The position numbers were made by a program, and so were the translations under genes. Positions 17,401-25,979 of a DNA stretch of 43,803 bases are shown one piece after another. The stretch is from Acidobacteriota bacterium (GTDB lineage Bacteria > Acidobacteriota > Terriglobia > Terriglobales > Acidobacteriaceae). The notes below the pieces were generated by a model that was not told the origin of the DNA, searched no databases, and saw only the letters and a list, made by a program, of their open reading frames with translations. The stretch is from positions 1 to 43,803 of the forward strand of contig JAJZME010000010.1 of the NCBI GenBank assembly GCA_021803035.1, given 5' to 3'. The first letter of the stretch is position 1. Each line of letters begins with the position of its first letter.

Positions 17401-19437
17401 CTATGGCACATGCCCCATCACGCCCGCTTTCGCGGCAACAATCGAGACGCCCGTCTGCTCCAGAGTGGTTCCGGTGGCGCGGTCGATATTCACCTTTGCC
17501 TTTTCATACGCGGTCTGCGCGGTCACGAAAGCCGATTGGGCGATAGCCAGGTTGTGCTGCGCAACCAGCGTATCGTAGCTGGAGGTGGCGCCGAGTTTCT
17601 GTTCCTTTGTGGTGATTTCAAAGATGCGTTGTTCGAGATCGCGGGCCTTCTGCGCGGCCTGGACGCGGGCCTGGGCCTGCTGTAGCGCGAACAGTGAGTT
17701 GCGCACGTCGAAGCGGATGCTCTTCTTTTGCTCCTCGTAACTGATCTGCTGCTGCCGGTATTCCAACGCGGCTCGAAACTGATCTGCCTTGGCGACGCGG
17801 TTGCGAAGGTTGATGGACAGAGTCATGCCGACCTGATACTCCGGCGAGGAGTAATTAAAGGTATTCACGAACATGCTGCCGAAACCCGTAGGGAGATTGG
17901 AGGTGCATTGTTCCGGACTCAGACCGCAGTTGGGGTTTTTGGGGCCGGCAGTGCCAGCCCCAGCATAAAGGCCGTAGAGATTCAAGCTGGGCAGCAACTC
18001 GCTCCTTATGGACCGGAGACTCGCCCGCGCCTTCTCCATCGCCATCTGATCTTCCGCGACATCGGGACGGTTCTTTTCAGCTTCAGCGATCAACTCATTG
18101 ATCGATTTCGATGCGTTGGGATCGGGCGGAACGGTGCGATCCAGAGGAATAACCGGCATGGCATCGATCCCGGGATCGTCGCTCCTGGTAATGGCGTTCT
18201 TCATGAGGAGTTCGTTGAGACGGAGATTGGCGCGCGCAATGGTGAGGTCGCCCTCGCTGCTGGCCACCTCTGACTCGTCCTTCATGACCTGCACGGCCGG
18301 AATGGCGTGCAGTCTCAGTTGCGCCTGGTCGTCCTGGAGGGTTTTTTGCGCAAAGGCGAGCGAGCGCTCTTTGACCTTCTCATCTTCATAGGCATTCACG
18401 AGATCCCAATAGATATCCTCCACCTGTGTGATGGTCGCGATGGCCTGGGCGCGAAAGGCAACATTGGTGATCGTGATATCTTTCTTGGCGATCTGGATGT
18501 AGCGATCATTGCTTGCAAGGCCGAAACCGGCGAGCAGCGGCTGGGTGATCCTTACCTCGAAATTGGAGTACAGCGTGGGATTGATGGCCTCATACGGGCT
18601 GTTATTCGCAAAGCGCTGCCCCACATAATTGACAGTAAGATTGGTGCCCAGGCGGAACGATTGCGTGTAGTTTGCCACGGCCTCGATGTCGTTCTGCTCG
18701 AACACGGGAACACCATACTGGAAGACGTTGCCCTCTTGGGTGACGTCGTGGTCTACAAAGCCCCTGAAATTCAGATAGGGATCGAAGGATGGGACCGCGG
18801 CTCCAGCGCCAAGCGTCGAGGTCACGATTCCGCCCGCGCCCGCACCGGCCGAACCCGAGCTTGCGGAAGGAGAACCGGCGCTCGCGGAGCCAAAGCCGCC
18901 TTGCGTGGAGGATCGCACAACCGCCGTATTGACGCCGTTCGCGGCGCCGCCGGCCCTGGTGCGCGCTAGATCTGTTTGCGCAATGGGAAAGTTATAGCGG
19001 AAGTAGGCCAGATCGAGGTTGTTCTCGATGGCAAGAGCGATCGCATCGTGCAACGATAGATACAGCTTTCCGTTGCGGATGAGGGTTTGCAGGAGAGGCG
19101 AGTTGTTGAGGTCCGGCGGAGGCACGGTGCTGGGCATATAGGGCGAAAAGGGATTGTGCGAATGCGGCAACGATATGTGGAAGGGCCGCGGCGGGATAAC
19201 CGGCTGATGCTGTGCCTGCTGTATCTCCTGCGCCAGCGAAAGGTGAGCCGCGGCAGACGGGCTTCTTGCGGGTGCCGGAGCCTCGGGCGGCAGCGTTGAA
19301 GCAGCATCGGCCGGCGCAGGCTTCGGCGCTGGCGGCGAGATCGCGAGGGCCATGCCAGCCTGCAGGACGAAGAGCGCAGCCACCGCCATCCATCCCATCC
19401 GAACCGCATGTTGATGGTGTCCCAGCGAACGCTTCAC
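17401..19437 (-). CDS. TolC-family outer-membrane efflux protein with extended N-terminus
   Basis: This 678-residue protein starts at a GTG whose TG overlaps the TGA stop of the upstream ATPase gene. A signal peptide is visible (WMAVAALFVLQAGMALA, about 16-32). Next comes a Pro/Ala-rich stretch (about 33-115) and then the outer-membrane efflux domain in two repeats, with LSLHDAIALAIENNLDLAYFRYNFPIAQTDL opening the first. A Gly/Ser/Ala-rich low-complexity insert lies at about 165-210. The second half has long helical repeats (RFDVRNSLFALQQAQARVQAAQKARDLE) and ends IDRATGTTLEQ. TolC proteins form trimeric channels across the outer membrane. The usual length is about 430-500 residues, so the N-terminal extension and the insert are notable. 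It supplies the outer-membrane part of the tripartite system encoded by the genes upstream. Confidence 0.9.
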   Translation of the reverse strand: MKRSLGHHQHAVRMGWMAVAALFVLQAGMALAISPPAPKPAPADAASTLPPEAPAPARSPSAAAHLSLAQEIQQAQHQPVIPPRPFHISLPHSHNPFSPYMPSTVPPPDLNNSPLLQTLIRNGKLYLSLHDAIALAIENNLDLAYFRYNFPIAQTDLARTRAGGAANGVNTAVVRSSTQGGFGSASAGSPSASSGSAGAGAGGIVTSTLGAGAAVPSFDPYLNFRGFVDHDVTQEGNVFQYGVPVFEQNDIEAVANYTQSFRLGTNLTVNYVGQRFANNSPYEAINPTLYSNFEVRITQPLLAGFGLASNDRYIQIAKKDITITNVAFRAQAIATITQVEDIYWDLVNAYEDEKVKERSLAFAQKTLQDDQAQLRLHAIPAVQVMKDESEVASSEGDLTIARANLRLNELLMKNAITRSDDPGIDAMPVIPLDRTVPPDPNASKSINELIAEAEKNRPDVAEDQMAMEKARASLRSIRSELLPSLNLYGLYAGAGTAGPKNPNCGLSPEQCTSNLPTGFGSMFVNTFNYSSPEYQVGMTLSINLRNRVAKADQFRAALEYRQQQISYEEQKKSIRFDVRNSLFALQQAQARVQAAQKARDLEQRIFEITTKEQKLGATSSYDTLVAQHNLAIAQSAFVTAQTAYEKAKVNIDRATGTTLEQTGVSIVAAKAGVMGHVP

Positions 19438-20138
19438 TTGACCCGCACCTCCGTTGTTCCTTGCGCAAGGGTTTCGTCGCGCGTTAGCCAGCCATCGTGC
19501 AGTTGCACGATGCGATGGCCGTAGCGTGCGTTCTCGTCAGAGTGCGTGACCTGTACGATGGTGGTGCCCTGGCGATTGAGTTCGCAAAACAGATCCATGA
19601 TATGGTGGGCCTGGGCGGAGTGCAGATTGCCGGTTGGCTCGTCCGCCAGCAAAAGCGCCGGCGCATGCACCACGGCGCGCGCGATGCCGACCAGTTGTTG
19701 CTGGCCACCAGAAAGCTGGCTGGGATAGAGGTTCATTTTGGCGACGATCTGGAAGCGGTCGAGGATGTCGGCTACCATTCCCTCTCGTTCTTTTGCGGGC
19801 ATGTTCTTATAGGAAAGCGGCAGATCGATATTTTCGGCCACGGTCAGGTCATCGAGCAGGTGATAGCTCTGGAAGACCATGCCGATGCGCCTGCGGGCCA
19901 GATCGGCGCGCTGCTTGCGGTTGAGCGCATGCGCAGGCGTCTCGCCGAACCAGTACTCGCCGGCCCAGCCGTCGTCGAGCAATGCCAGAATGTTCAGGAG
20001 CGACGATTTGCCGGCCCCTGATGGACCCATGATGGTGACAAACTCACCCTCTTGCACAGTCAGCGAGATTCGCCGCAGCACCCAGGTCTCGGTATGGCCG
20101 TTCTTATAACTGCGCTCTATGTTCCTCAGTTCGATCAT
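19434..20138 (-). CDS. MacB/LolD-type ABC transporter ATPase (second of the run)
   Basis: This 234-residue nucleotide-binding subunit has Walker [10 protein letters not shown] (about 39-47), a Q-loop in [14 protein letters not shown], signature LSGGQQQ, Walker [15 protein letters not shown] and H-loop VTHSDE. MacB-type ATPases of this length energise periplasmic mechanotransmission rather than classical transport; that is family knowledge. It lies 38 bp downstream of a permease gene and overlaps the TolC-like gene by 4 nt, so the two are probably translationally coupled. A second ATPase opens the run, and the two are clearly diverged. Each may pair with one permease, or they may form a heterodimer. 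Confidence 0.94.
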   Translation of the reverse strand: MIELRNIERSYKNGHTETWVLRRISLTVQEGEFVTIMGPSGAGKSSLLNILALLDDGWAGEYWFGETPAHALNRKQRADLARRRIGMVFQSYHLLDDLTVAENIDLPLSYKNMPAKEREGMVADILDRFQIVAKMNLYPSQLSGGQQQLVGIARAVVHAPALLLADEPTGNLHSAQAHHIMDLFCELNRQGTTIVQVTHSDENARYGHRIVQLHDGWLTRDETLAQGTTEVRVK

Positions 20139-20176
20139 GATCGAGTTACTCCGGTTCTATAGAATCCGCATCTGAA

Positions 20177-22669
20177 TTACTCCGTGTGCAGGGCTTGCAT
20201 GGGTTCAATAGAGGCGGCGCGGCGCGCGGGCAGGAGCGATGCCAGCAGCGCGAGAAGGAAGATGAAAACGATCGCAAGCGCGATCACCGCGGGATCGTGC
20301 GGGCTTACCTGGAAGAGCATCGAATGCAAGAGACGCGTGGCAAAGATTGCGCCGACGGCGCCGATGGCGCATCCAACCAGCCCCAGCCGCACGCCGGATG
20401 CGAGCATCAGGCGCACCACAGCGGAGCGCTGCGACCCCAGCGCCAAGCGGATGGCCATCTCCTGCGTGCGCATCGCGGCGGAGAAAGCGATCACGCTGTA
20501 GATTCCCAGCAGAGCCAGCAACAGGGCCGCGGCGGCGAAGCTGGAGATGAGCGCGGCATTGAAGCGGCGCGGCGCTTCAGTTTCACTAACCGCCTGGTTC
20601 ATTGATTGCACCTGCGTAAGAGGCAGCTGCGGATCGATGGAGCGGACAGTGGCGCGCAGAACATTGATCATTTGATCGGGCGGCAGCGCGGTCCGCAGCA
20701 CAATCGAGCCGCCTTGCGCATTGAGCGAATCGGGGGGCGCCAGTGGGCCGTAAGAAGCTATATTCTGGCTCGAAGGCTGGTAGATCTGAAACTGCGTGGA
20801 GACGCTGGGCGCCGTTTGCCGAATGTTGCCTATCTCGCCCACAACCGTCATCCAGGGCGTGGGCGTTTCTTGCATGCCCCACCGCACGCGCTTGCCGACG
20901 GGATCTTCGCCGGGCCAGAACTTCTGCGCCAAAGCGCGATTCACGATGCACACCAGTGGCGCCTTGGCATTGTCGGCCCTGCTAAATGCCCGGCCGCGCA
21001 CCAGAGCAATGCCTGCGGCACGGAAGTAGCCGCCCATCACCTGCGAAGGCCAGGCAAGATCCAGGCTGGCGCCCCGAGGGGAAATATAGCCATCGGCAAC
21101 AAAGGCGCTATTGCTCCTGTTTCCAACCGCGGGCAGCATCGACGTAATGCCAACAGCCTCCACGCCGGGCAACTGTTTCAGCCTGCTCAGGAGCCTGTCG
21201 TTGAATGTGTCGATTGCCACCTGGGTGGAGTATTGCTTTTGCGGCAAACTGTAAGAAGCACTCAATATGTGATCGGTACGAAAGCCCAGCTCGACGGAGC
21301 GCAGCTTCTGATAACTTCGCAACAAAAGACCGGAGGCGATCAGCAGGACCAGCGCAACTGCGATCTCGGTAATCACCAGTGCCGAGCGCAGGCGGACATG
21401 CGCGCCGCCCGCCGAACCGGTTCGGCCTCCTTCCTTGAGAGTTTCGATCACGCCGGTCCGCGCCGCGGCAAAGGCGGGAATAAATCCGCAAAGTAGGCCG
21501 GTAAGCACGGCGGCGGACAGCGCGAATGCGACGACATGCCAGTCGAGCCGGATGGAGTCAATGCGGGGCAGCGTCTCGGGCAGGAAACTCTTGCCCGCGC
21601 GTAGAGCAATTGCCGCGAAAGTCAGTCCCAGCAGACCGCCGCAGATGCTGAGCGCCAGTGTTTCAACCAGAGTCTGGCGCACGACAGCCGCGCCGGATGC
21701 GCCCAGTGCGAGGCGCACGGCAGCCTCTCGCCGGCGGCGAATCACGCGGATCAGCAGCAGCCCCGCCAGGTTGACGCAGGCGATGAAGAGCACGACGAGC
21801 ACAGCAAGAAACAGCGTATGGATCAGCGGCCGCGCCTGGGCAACAGTATCCTGGGCGAGCGAGTGGACAACAGCGTGGATGCGCAGACTATTCATAAACG
21901 GCGGGAAATTACGCTCGATCGACCGGGCGACGGTTTCCGCATCCTGCTGGGCCTGGGGTATGGTCACGCCGGGTTTCAGCCGGCCCACCATGCCGAAATT
22001 CCAGTTTGCTGCCGCAGCGCCGCTCAACTCGTCCGCCGTGAAGCCCATGGGAACCCACAACTCACTGCGATTCAGTTGTCCCGGAACCAACGGAAACTCG
22101 AAGTTGCGGGGCATGACGCCGATAATCTGGTATGTTCTCCGGTTTAACTCGATTTTCCGGCCCAGAATCCGCGGATCAGCATCGAAGCGGCTATGCCACA
22201 GGGCATAGCTGATTACGGCCACGTGCACGCGATCGGCATCTTCCTGCTGCGTAAACGTGCGGCCCATCAGAGGCGGCACATCCAAAACATGAAAGACGCT
22301 GGCAGTCAGCCGCGACGCATTGATCTGCGTGGGCGCGCCGGCGCCGGAAAGCTCATAGGCTGTCTGCTGATAGCCGCCGAGACTGGCAAAGCCGCGCGTC
22401 TCACGCTCATATACCGGAATCTCCGGAGAGGTGACGCCGGCCTCGCCCCGGCCGCCGATATGCGCGCCCTGCAAGACGTCGGAGAGCACCGCGATGCGGT
22501 CTGGCTGGGCAAATGGCAAAGGCCGCAGCAGCACGCCCTCGACGATGGAAAATATCGCGGTTGTCGCGCCGATCCCAAAGGCCAGCGTGAGCACCGCAGT
22601 CAGCGTGAAACCCGGCGTTTTGCGCAACTGCCGCAGCGCGAAGCGAGTATCGCGCCAAAGATTGCTCAT
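20177..22669 (-). CDS. ADOP-type MacB-like ABC permease
   Basis: This 830-residue protein belongs to the long permeases abundant in Acidobacteria (acidobacterial duplicated orphan permeases). It opens with the diagnostic DTRFALRQLRKTPGFTLTAVLTLAFGIGATTAIFSIV. A periplasmic MacB_PCD domain follows (about 45-245), then a three-helix FtsX block (about 280-410), a second periplasmic domain (about 440-680) and a second FtsX block (about 705-815) ending in LLPARRAASIEPMQALHTE. This is a tandem duplication of the MacB unit without a fused ATPase. The ATPases come from the adjacent genes. AGGAG lies before the ATG, and the gene follows the other permease after 30 bp. The substrate is unknown. MacB relatives move macrolides, peptides, siderophores or lipoproteins. 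Confidence 0.93.
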   Translation of the reverse strand: MSNLWRDTRFALRQLRKTPGFTLTAVLTLAFGIGATTAIFSIVEGVLLRPLPFAQPDRIAVLSDVLQGAHIGGRGEAGVTSPEIPVYERETRGFASLGGYQQTAYELSGAGAPTQINASRLTASVFHVLDVPPLMGRTFTQQEDADRVHVAVISYALWHSRFDADPRILGRKIELNRRTYQIIGVMPRNFEFPLVPGQLNRSELWVPMGFTADELSGAAAANWNFGMVGRLKPGVTIPQAQQDAETVARSIERNFPPFMNSLRIHAVVHSLAQDTVAQARPLIHTLFLAVLVVLFIACVNLAGLLLIRVIRRRREAAVRLALGASGAAVVRQTLVETLALSICGGLLGLTFAAIALRAGKSFLPETLPRIDSIRLDWHVVAFALSAAVLTGLLCGFIPAFAAARTGVIETLKEGGRTGSAGGAHVRLRSALVITEIAVALVLLIASGLLLRSYQKLRSVELGFRTDHILSASYSLPQKQYSTQVAIDTFNDRLLSRLKQLPGVEAVGITSMLPAVGNRSNSAFVADGYISPRGASLDLAWPSQVMGGYFRAAGIALVRGRAFSRADNAKAPLVCIVNRALAQKFWPGEDPVGKRVRWGMQETPTPWMTVVGEIGNIRQTAPSVSTQFQIYQPSSQNIASYGPLAPPDSLNAQGGSIVLRTALPPDQMINVLRATVRSIDPQLPLTQVQSMNQAVSETEAPRRFNAALISSFAAAALLLALLGIYSVIAFSAAMRTQEMAIRLALGSQRSAVVRLMLASGVRLGLVGCAIGAVGAIFATRLLHSMLFQVSPHDPAVIALAIVFIFLLALLASLLPARRAASIEPMQALHTE

Positions 22670-22699
22670 TCCAAGTCTCCTTCATCTCAACGGCCCGGT

Positions 22700-25129
22700 C
22701 TACTCCATTCGCAACGCTAGAGCAGGGTTTACGGTTGCTGCCCGGCGCGCGGGAACAAAGCAGGCAAAAAGCGCCACCGCGCAGAGCGCGAGTGCCACGA
22801 TTGTGAACGTCGGCCAGTCCGTGGCTCCCACGCCGTAGAGCATGCCACGCAAATAGCGGGTGAGCACCAGCGAAGCAGCCAGTCCAACCGCGACTCCGAT
22901 CATTGCAATGCGCAGGCCCTGTTTGAGCACTTGGCGGAAGACATCCCGCTGATCCGCGCCGAGCGCCATCCGAACGCCGATTTCGTGTGTGCGCTGGCGC
23001 GTGGTGTATGCCACAACTCCATAAACACCGATGGCGGCCAGAATCATGGCGAGCAAGCCGAACGTTCCCGCGAAAACCGACATGATGCGCTGAAAGACAC
23101 CGCCCAGTACCATGTTTTGCTTGAGCGTAGACACATCGAAGAGAGGCAGGTCGGGATTGAGGCTGTGGAGCGTCCTTTGGATTGCGGAATCGAATGCGGC
23201 GGAATCGCCAGCTACGCGGACATGCAGGATGATCAGGTTCCGGTTGTCCTGCATCAGGGGCACCAGTACGAGCGGTGCTGGCGTATAAACCAGGCCGCGG
23301 TACTTTGCATTTACCGTTACACCCACCACCGTGTACCACCGGCTGGATAACTGGACCCGCTTGCCGATTGACTGCTGGCCCGGCCAATAGCGGTTGGCAA
23401 AGGCCTTGTTGACGATGGCTACGGGCTCCGCAGATGCATTATCGGCATCGGTGAAATCGCGTCCGGAAACCAAGGGCGTGCGCAAGGTGTGAAGATAGCC
23501 GGGCCCCACCGTTCCCGTGTCCGCTGTAACAGACTCATGCGGGTGCGGAACGTAGCCCTCGGGAGTCACGTCATCCGAGCCGATGGTGAAGCTCAACGGG
23601 GAAAAGCTGGCCAGCGTGGCCGACACGACCCCGGGCAGAGCCTGCACACGCTGCAGCACCAGGCGGTTGAACTCCATCGCTTTGGCGCTGGTGTAACCAA
23701 GAGGCTTCAGATCGTAGGAAGCCAGATAGACGTGGTCGGGGTCATAGCCGGGATTGGCGCTTTCTGCGTTGAGCAGGCTGCGAACAAACAAGCCGGCGCA
23801 CGCCAGCAAGACAAGTGAAAGAGCAATCTGCGCCGCGGCCAGCGCGGCGGCAAGACGCGATCGCCCAAGGCTGCCCGAAGAGGTGGATGACTCGTCCTTG
23901 AGCACACGCACGGGCGAAAGCGTGGAGGCGCGCAACGCGGGAACGGCTCCCGACGTTGTGGCAGCAAGAATCGCAATCAAGAAAATGACCAGCATAACCG
24001 CGCCATTGACTTTGCCGTTGATGTCGAGTGGGAGGCTGATCGCCGGCAGAAACGAGCTCAGCGTACGCGCAGTGAAGAACGTGATGGCCAGCGCGATGAC
24101 ACCGCCCGCGATGCCAACCATGAGATTTTCTACGATAAGCTGCCGGACAAGCCGTGCGCGGCTCGCTCCCATAGATAAGCGGATGGCGAATTCGCGGCGG
24201 CGCGAAACAGCGCGCACCAGCAGCAGACCGGCCACATTGGTGCAGGCCAACAGCAAGAGCGCGCCGGCCAGCGCGAGCAGGATCGGCAGGGATCCCGACA
24301 GATAGATATTGGCCCCGAAGGGCGAGCGCCACAGCGGGTCGAGCGAGAGCCGGTTATCGCCGCGATGCGAGTGCGGATAGCGCGCGACGATGCGCTGCAT
24401 CAGCAGATTGAATTCGTTCTGAGCCTGCTGGCGCCCCACGCCAGGTCGGAGCACGCCCACCACATTGAGCCAGGCATCGCCGCGGTTGTTGATGCGCCTG
24501 GATCCCGTGACCTGCTGATCCACGCCCAGGGGGAGCCAGATCTGTGCGCGCAGGCCGGAGGTGCATCCCTCGAAGCCGCGCGGAGCCACACCTACGATGG
24601 TGAAGTTGTGCCGGTTGATCTGGATCGTCTTGCCCACGATGGCTGGATCACGGGCAAAGCGATGCTGCCAGAGATAATAGCTGATGACAGCCTGAGGCGC
24701 ACCCAGCCGCTCATCCCCACTTGGGAACCTGAACGTCGTGCCGAGAATAGGATGCACGCCCAGTACAGAAAAGTAGTTAGACGAGGCGAGAACGCCGTAA
24801 ATGCGCTCCGGTTCGCCGCTTCCGGTGATGGCCATGAAATCTTCGTGGTGAGCAATAAGCCCTGAAAGAACGCTCGTGTGATTGCGCAAATCAACGTAAT
24901 CGGGGTAGGACAGTGGGGGTGGCGCCTGCACGCTCCTCTCGCCGCGCTGGATGGTGACCATATTGCCGGTATGCGCGACGCCCGGTATGGGATCGAGCAG
25001 CGTGGAGTCGATCCAACTGAAGATTGTGCTGCAAGCGGCAATGCCCAGCGCCAGGGTAAGCACGGCGGCAAGCGTGAACCCGGGCGCTTTGCGCAACTGC
25101 CGCAGCGCGAAGCGGAAATCGTGCAGCAT
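22700..25129 (-). CDS. ADOP-type MacB-like ABC permease
   Basis: This 809-residue paralogue of the next permease starts with HDFRFALRQLRKAPGFTLAAVLTLALGIAACSTIFSWI. Periplasmic domain 1 spans about 50-250. An FtsX block near 270-400 includes SGSLPILLALAGALLLLACTNVAGLLLVRA. Periplasmic domain 2 spans about 430-670. The last FtsX block includes VVAYTTRQRTHEIGVRMALGAD, and the protein ends FVPARRAATVNPALALRME. The R-x-HEIGVRMALGA motif is typical of MacB/FtsX coupling helices, which contact the ATPase. GGAGGGG lies just before the ATG and overlaps the end of the ATPase gene only 3 bp upstream. Two diverged permeases and two ATPases in one run suggest either a heteromeric pump or two pumps sharing one adaptor and channel. 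Confidence 0.93.
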   Translation of the reverse strand: MLHDFRFALRQLRKAPGFTLAAVLTLALGIAACSTIFSWIDSTLLDPIPGVAHTGNMVTIQRGERSVQAPPPLSYPDYVDLRNHTSVLSGLIAHHEDFMAITGSGEPERIYGVLASSNYFSVLGVHPILGTTFRFPSGDERLGAPQAVISYYLWQHRFARDPAIVGKTIQINRHNFTIVGVAPRGFEGCTSGLRAQIWLPLGVDQQVTGSRRINNRGDAWLNVVGVLRPGVGRQQAQNEFNLLMQRIVARYPHSHRGDNRLSLDPLWRSPFGANIYLSGSLPILLALAGALLLLACTNVAGLLLVRAVSRRREFAIRLSMGASRARLVRQLIVENLMVGIAGGVIALAITFFTARTLSSFLPAISLPLDINGKVNGAVMLVIFLIAILAATTSGAVPALRASTLSPVRVLKDESSTSSGSLGRSRLAAALAAAQIALSLVLLACAGLFVRSLLNAESANPGYDPDHVYLASYDLKPLGYTSAKAMEFNRLVLQRVQALPGVVSATLASFSPLSFTIGSDDVTPEGYVPHPHESVTADTGTVGPGYLHTLRTPLVSGRDFTDADNASAEPVAIVNKAFANRYWPGQQSIGKRVQLSSRWYTVVGVTVNAKYRGLVYTPAPLVLVPLMQDNRNLIILHVRVAGDSAAFDSAIQRTLHSLNPDLPLFDVSTLKQNMVLGGVFQRIMSVFAGTFGLLAMILAAIGVYGVVAYTTRQRTHEIGVRMALGADQRDVFRQVLKQGLRIAMIGVAVGLAASLVLTRYLRGMLYGVGATDWPTFTIVALALCAVALFACFVPARRAATVNPALALRME

Positions 25130-25132
25130 GGC

Positions 25133-25855
25133 CTACCCCTCCGCTTCTTCTTCCAGCTTCCTGATCTCGTCCTCGGAGACCACTTTGCCGTCGAACAAAT
25201 GCACTTCGCGTTCAGCGTGGCGCGCAAAGCGCGGATCATGCGTCACCATGCAGATGGTCGAGCCTTCGCGGTGCAGATCGCGGAGCAGGTACATGACCGC
25301 CTCGCCGTTCTTGGAGTCCAGGTTGCCCGTAGGCTCGTCGGCCAGCAGAATCGACGGTGAGCCGGCAAGCGCGCGCGCCACGGCCACGCGCTGCTGCTGG
25401 CCGCCGGAGATCTGCGCCGGATAATGCCGCATGCGGTGCGCCATATTCACGCGCTCCAGCGCCTCCTTTACGCGCCGCTTGCGCTCGGCCGCAGGCATTC
25501 CGGCGCGATAGGTCAGGGGCAGTTCCACGTTCTCTTCAACGGTCAGGTCGCCGATGAGATTGAAGCTCTGGAAGATGAAGCCGATCTCCTGGTTGCGGAT
25601 GTGCGCGCGCGCGCTGAAGCTCAGGTTCTCCACCGGATTGCCGTTGAGCAGATAGCGGCCCGCGGTCGGCGTATCGAGCAGCCCGAGGATCGACAGCAGC
25701 GTGGACTTGCCGCAGCCAGAGGGGCCTGACACCGCCAAATACTCCCCGCGCGAAATCGTGAGGTGAACTCCCGACAGCGCGTGCGTCTCCACGTCATCGG
25801 TGTAGAAGACCTTCGTCAGATCCTCGATTTCGATCAATTTGCCGTTCGATGCCAT
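25133..25855 (-). CDS. MacB/LolD-type ABC transporter ATPase (first of the run)
   Basis: This 240-residue nucleotide-binding subunit has Walker A GPSGCGKST (about 43-51), a Q-loop in IFQSFNLIGDLTV, signature ISGGQQQRVAVARAL, Walker [15 protein letters not shown] and H-loop VTHDPRFA. The C-terminus is a short acidic coil (EDEIRKLEEEAEG). AAGGAG lies 6-7 nt before the ATG. It lies 3 bp upstream of the first permease gene and about 124 bp downstream of the membrane-fusion protein gene. It probably drives the ADOP permease immediately downstream. Confidence 0.95.
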   Translation of the reverse strand: MASNGKLIEIEDLTKVFYTDDVETHALSGVHLTISRGEYLAVSGPSGCGKSTLLSILGLLDTPTAGRYLLNGNPVENLSFSARAHIRNQEIGFIFQSFNLIGDLTVEENVELPLTYRAGMPAAERKRRVKEALERVNMAHRMRHYPAQISGGQQQRVAVARALAGSPSILLADEPTGNLDSKNGEAVMYLLRDLHREGSTICMVTHDPRFARHAEREVHLFDGKVVSEDEIRKLEEEAEG

Positions 25856-25979
25856 GATTTCTCCTTGTCGGCGATCATAAGCTGCAGCGGCGATTCATCA
25901 GTGAAGATTGCGGCGAGTATAGCTGATCTGGGTAAGTCGCTCACCATTCCGCGTTTTTGGCTCCCGAGCCGCGATGCGC

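Noticed and set aside
16044..17546. 500-codon plus-strand frame antisense to the NtrC-type regulator
   Set aside because: The opposite strand encodes a complete regulator with all motifs. The antisense product is His/Gln/Ala-rich without recognisable domains.
20606..22208. Long plus-strand frames opposite the ADOP permease
   Set aside because: They are antisense to a permease with complete domain order and have no independent support.
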